Shown in pieces: positions 4,758 to 6,158 of a DNA stretch of 6,158 nt (positions are counted from its first letter, which is position 1; every line of letters starts with the position of its first letter). Origin of the DNA: BPJO01 sp037189665 (GTDB lineage: Bacteria; Planctomycetota; Phycisphaerae; Tepidisphaerales; Tepidisphaeraceae). Below the pieces are notes generated by a model. It searched no databases and had not been told where the DNA came from. It was given only the letters and a program-made list of their open reading frames with translations. The stretch is from NCBI GenBank assembly GCA_037189665.1, contig JBBCIV010000216.1, positions 1 to 6,158 on the forward strand, given 5' to 3'. The translations under genes were made by a program, and so were the position numbers.

Positions 4758-6050
4758 ATGTTGAACCGCATTAAGCAGTTCTTCACCCCTGCTGCGCCTT
4801 CACCTGTAAGCTCAGCCACCTCCGCAGTAATCGAGAACCTTGAAGGCCGCACCCTGCTGGCCGCCTCTTTCGACCTTGGCATCAACATCAACGACGCTTC
4901 GTCCGCCACCATGAACAAGGCGATCCCGAAGCTCAAAGCCTTGGGCGTAAAATCTGTTCGCATCTGGATCGGCACCGATTTCAAATCCAAAAGCTGGGAA
5001 GGCCCGATGCAGCGATGCGTCGACTACGCCAAGGCCGGATTTGACGTCATGGCTGCGGTCGTGCCGAAGAACGGCGTTGTGCCGAGCACGGCGAACGTCA
5101 CCAGCTGGTTCCAGTGGGCGATGGGCACGGCCCTCAAGGGCGCGGTCGATCGCTGGCAGGTGGGCAACGAACCCGATCACGATCAATATTGGCGCGGCTC
5201 GCCGGTGTCGTACGTTACCGCCCTGCTGAAGCCCGCCTCGGCGGTTCTGAAGGCCCAGGGCGAAGCCGTCGTTTCCGCCGGCCCGAGCTGGAATCCCAAG
5301 GACGTGCAGAACATGATCGACGCCGGAATGCTCGGCATGGTCGATTACGTCGGCTACCACCCCTACGCCACGCAGGGACTTTATAAGACCCGCCTCGCGG
5401 ACATCCAGAAGGTCGTCGCCGGCCGCAAGCCGCTGTTGGCGAGCGAGTGGAACATCCGCGGTCTCGAGGGCAACAAGACCTCGTGGGCCAACGCCGTGAA
5501 GGAGGCCTACCCCTATATCAAGGGCACCTTCGCCATCAACTATTACTTCGCGCTCGTGGAGAAGAGCTCCACCCGCGCGGGTCCGGCGGGCCTCATTACC
5601 TCGTCGGGCGGCACGACCCAGTTCTACAACGCCTTGGCGGCCGCCAAAGGTCAGACCGCAACCATTCCGTCAACGACGCCCGCAACGCCTGCCACCGGCA
5701 ACACGCCGGCGTCGGCAGCCGTCGCCCCGAAGCTCAGCGCGTTCCAGTTATTGGACGCCAAGACGGGCAAGGTGCTCAGCGGCTTCTCGAACATCACCGC
5801 CTCGACGACGATCAAGCTGTCGTCCCTCTCGACGCGCAACATCCTCCTCGCGGCGGTCGGCAACAGCGGCGTGCAAAGCGTGAAGCTGACGGCGTTCGGA
5901 AAAACCAATATCGAGAACGAGGCCCCGTACAACACTGCGACGTGGGCCGCCAAGGCCGGCAGTTACGCGGTCAAGGCCACCGCCTACTCTCAGGACAAGG
6001 CCGCCGGCACGGTCGGCAATACGTTGAGCATCACGCTGAAGTTCGTGTGA
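4758..6050 (+). CDS. LEPR-XLL leader, clan GH-A glycoside-hydrolase-like secreted protein
   Basis: A 430-residue protein. Residues 1-36 hold a basic start (MLNRIK), a Pro/Ser/Ala stretch and ENLEGRTLLAA at 26-36, a variant of the LEPR-XLL motif of planctomycete exported proteins; there is no classical signal peptide. Residues 39-290 form a compact (beta/alpha)8 barrel whose strands can be followed: DLGININ (39), VKSVRIWIG (64), FDVMAAVV (95), RWQVGNEPD (132), VVSAGPSW (171), VDYVGYHPY (195), PLLASEWN (225) and FAINYYFAL (258). E138 (NEP) and E230 (SEW) sit after strands 4 and 7, as acid/base and nucleophile do in retaining clan GH-A hydrolases. A Thr/Pro/Ala linker (about 297-325) leads to a beta-sandwich module at 326-430 with ENEAPY, GSY-x-(V/L)-x-A and GTxG signatures, seen in other planctomycete exoproteins. 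The GH family and substrate cannot be assigned; it probably acts on polysaccharide outside the cytoplasm. Confidence 0.85.
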   Translation: MLNRIKQFFTPAAPSPVSSATSAVIENLEGRTLLAASFDLGININDASSATMNKAIPKLKALGVKSVRIWIGTDFKSKSWEGPMQRCVDYAKAGFDVMAAVVPKNGVVPSTANVTSWFQWAMGTALKGAVDRWQVGNEPDHDQYWRGSPVSYVTALLKPASAVLKAQGEAVVSAGPSWNPKDVQNMIDAGMLGMVDYVGYHPYATQGLYKTRLADIQKVVAGRKPLLASEWNIRGLEGNKTSWANAVKEAYPYIKGTFAINYYFALVEKSSTRAGPAGLITSSGGTTQFYNALAAAKGQTATIPSTTPATPATGNTPASAAVAPKLSAFQLLDAKTGKVLSGFSNITASTTIKLSSLSTRNILLAAVGNSGVQSVKLTAFGKTNIENEAPYNTATWAAKAGSYAVKATAYSQDKAAGTVGNTLSITLKFV

Positions 6051-6060
6051 TCTCTTATGG

Positions 6061-6109
6061 GACGTTCACGCGTGCTTCGAGCCTGTTGTACAAGCGTGCG
6101 ATGAACGTC
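6061..6109 (+). terminator. Probable hairpin terminator after the glycosidase-like gene
   Basis: Arm 6061-6077 pairs with 6092-6109 over 17 bp, including two G-U pairs and one bulged A (6101), around a 14-nt loop. It starts 10 bp after the stop codon. Only a short T-run follows (6118-6120), so factor-independent termination is plausible but not certain. Nothing coding is visible from here to the window end. Confidence 0.5.
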
Positions 6110-6158
6110 AAACCGGATTTATAGAATCGCTGCGTTTGCGGCTGACCTTGGTCGGGGG

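Noticed and set aside
1..6158. A new defence or mobile system
   Set aside because: No transposase, integrase, nuclease, toxin, CRISPR repeats or reverse transcriptase is visible. The QueC-like gene alone does not make a defence locus.

Overview
The window looks like a chromosomal segment of a GC-rich planctomycete (Planctomycetota, plausibly the class Phycisphaerae). The main clue is the last gene. Its N-terminus carries LEGRTLLAA about 28 residues in, a version of the LEPR-XLL motif known mainly from planctomycete surface and secreted proteins. Sparse Shine-Dalgarno sites, HEAT-repeat lipoproteins and a QueC-like protein of unusual sequence agree with this. The assignment rests on motifs only; no database search was run.

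Layout. Four genes lie on the minus strand, in transcription order: murI (glutamate racemase, 3413 to 2538), a HEAT-repeat putative lipoprotein (2514 to 1732), a short zinc-dependent MDR dehydrogenase (1638 to 682) and a divergent QueC-like PP-loop protein (672 to 10). murI and the lipoprotein gene are close enough (23 bp) to be co-transcribed, and so are the dehydrogenase and QueC-like genes (9 bp). A 24-bp hairpin element at 1656-1716 separates the two pairs. Divergent from murI, a stand-alone CheY-like receiver protein is on the plus strand (3508-3921) with a very good ribosome binding site, and a strong hairpin terminator follows it (3948-4001).

From 4002 to 4757 there is about 750 bp without a convincing gene. 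It holds one small ORF with a good ribosome binding site (4080-4184), several short hairpins and a twin GAGATCTC palindrome. The last gene (4758-6050, plus) encodes an exported glycoside-hydrolase-like protein: LEPR-XLL leader, compact clan GH-A (beta/alpha)8 barrel with both catalytic glutamates, Thr/Pro/Ala linker and a C-terminal beta-sandwich module. A moderate hairpin follows it.

Functionally, murI supplies D-glutamate for peptidoglycan, and the lipoprotein and secreted glycosidase-like protein are also envelope or extracellular proteins. The dehydrogenase and QueC-like proteins look like a small metabolic pair of unknown substrate. No mobile element, CRISPR array, tRNA or rRNA is visible. 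The items most worth a second look are the QueC-like protein, which lacks several hallmark residues of the family, and the LEPR-XLL glycosidase.
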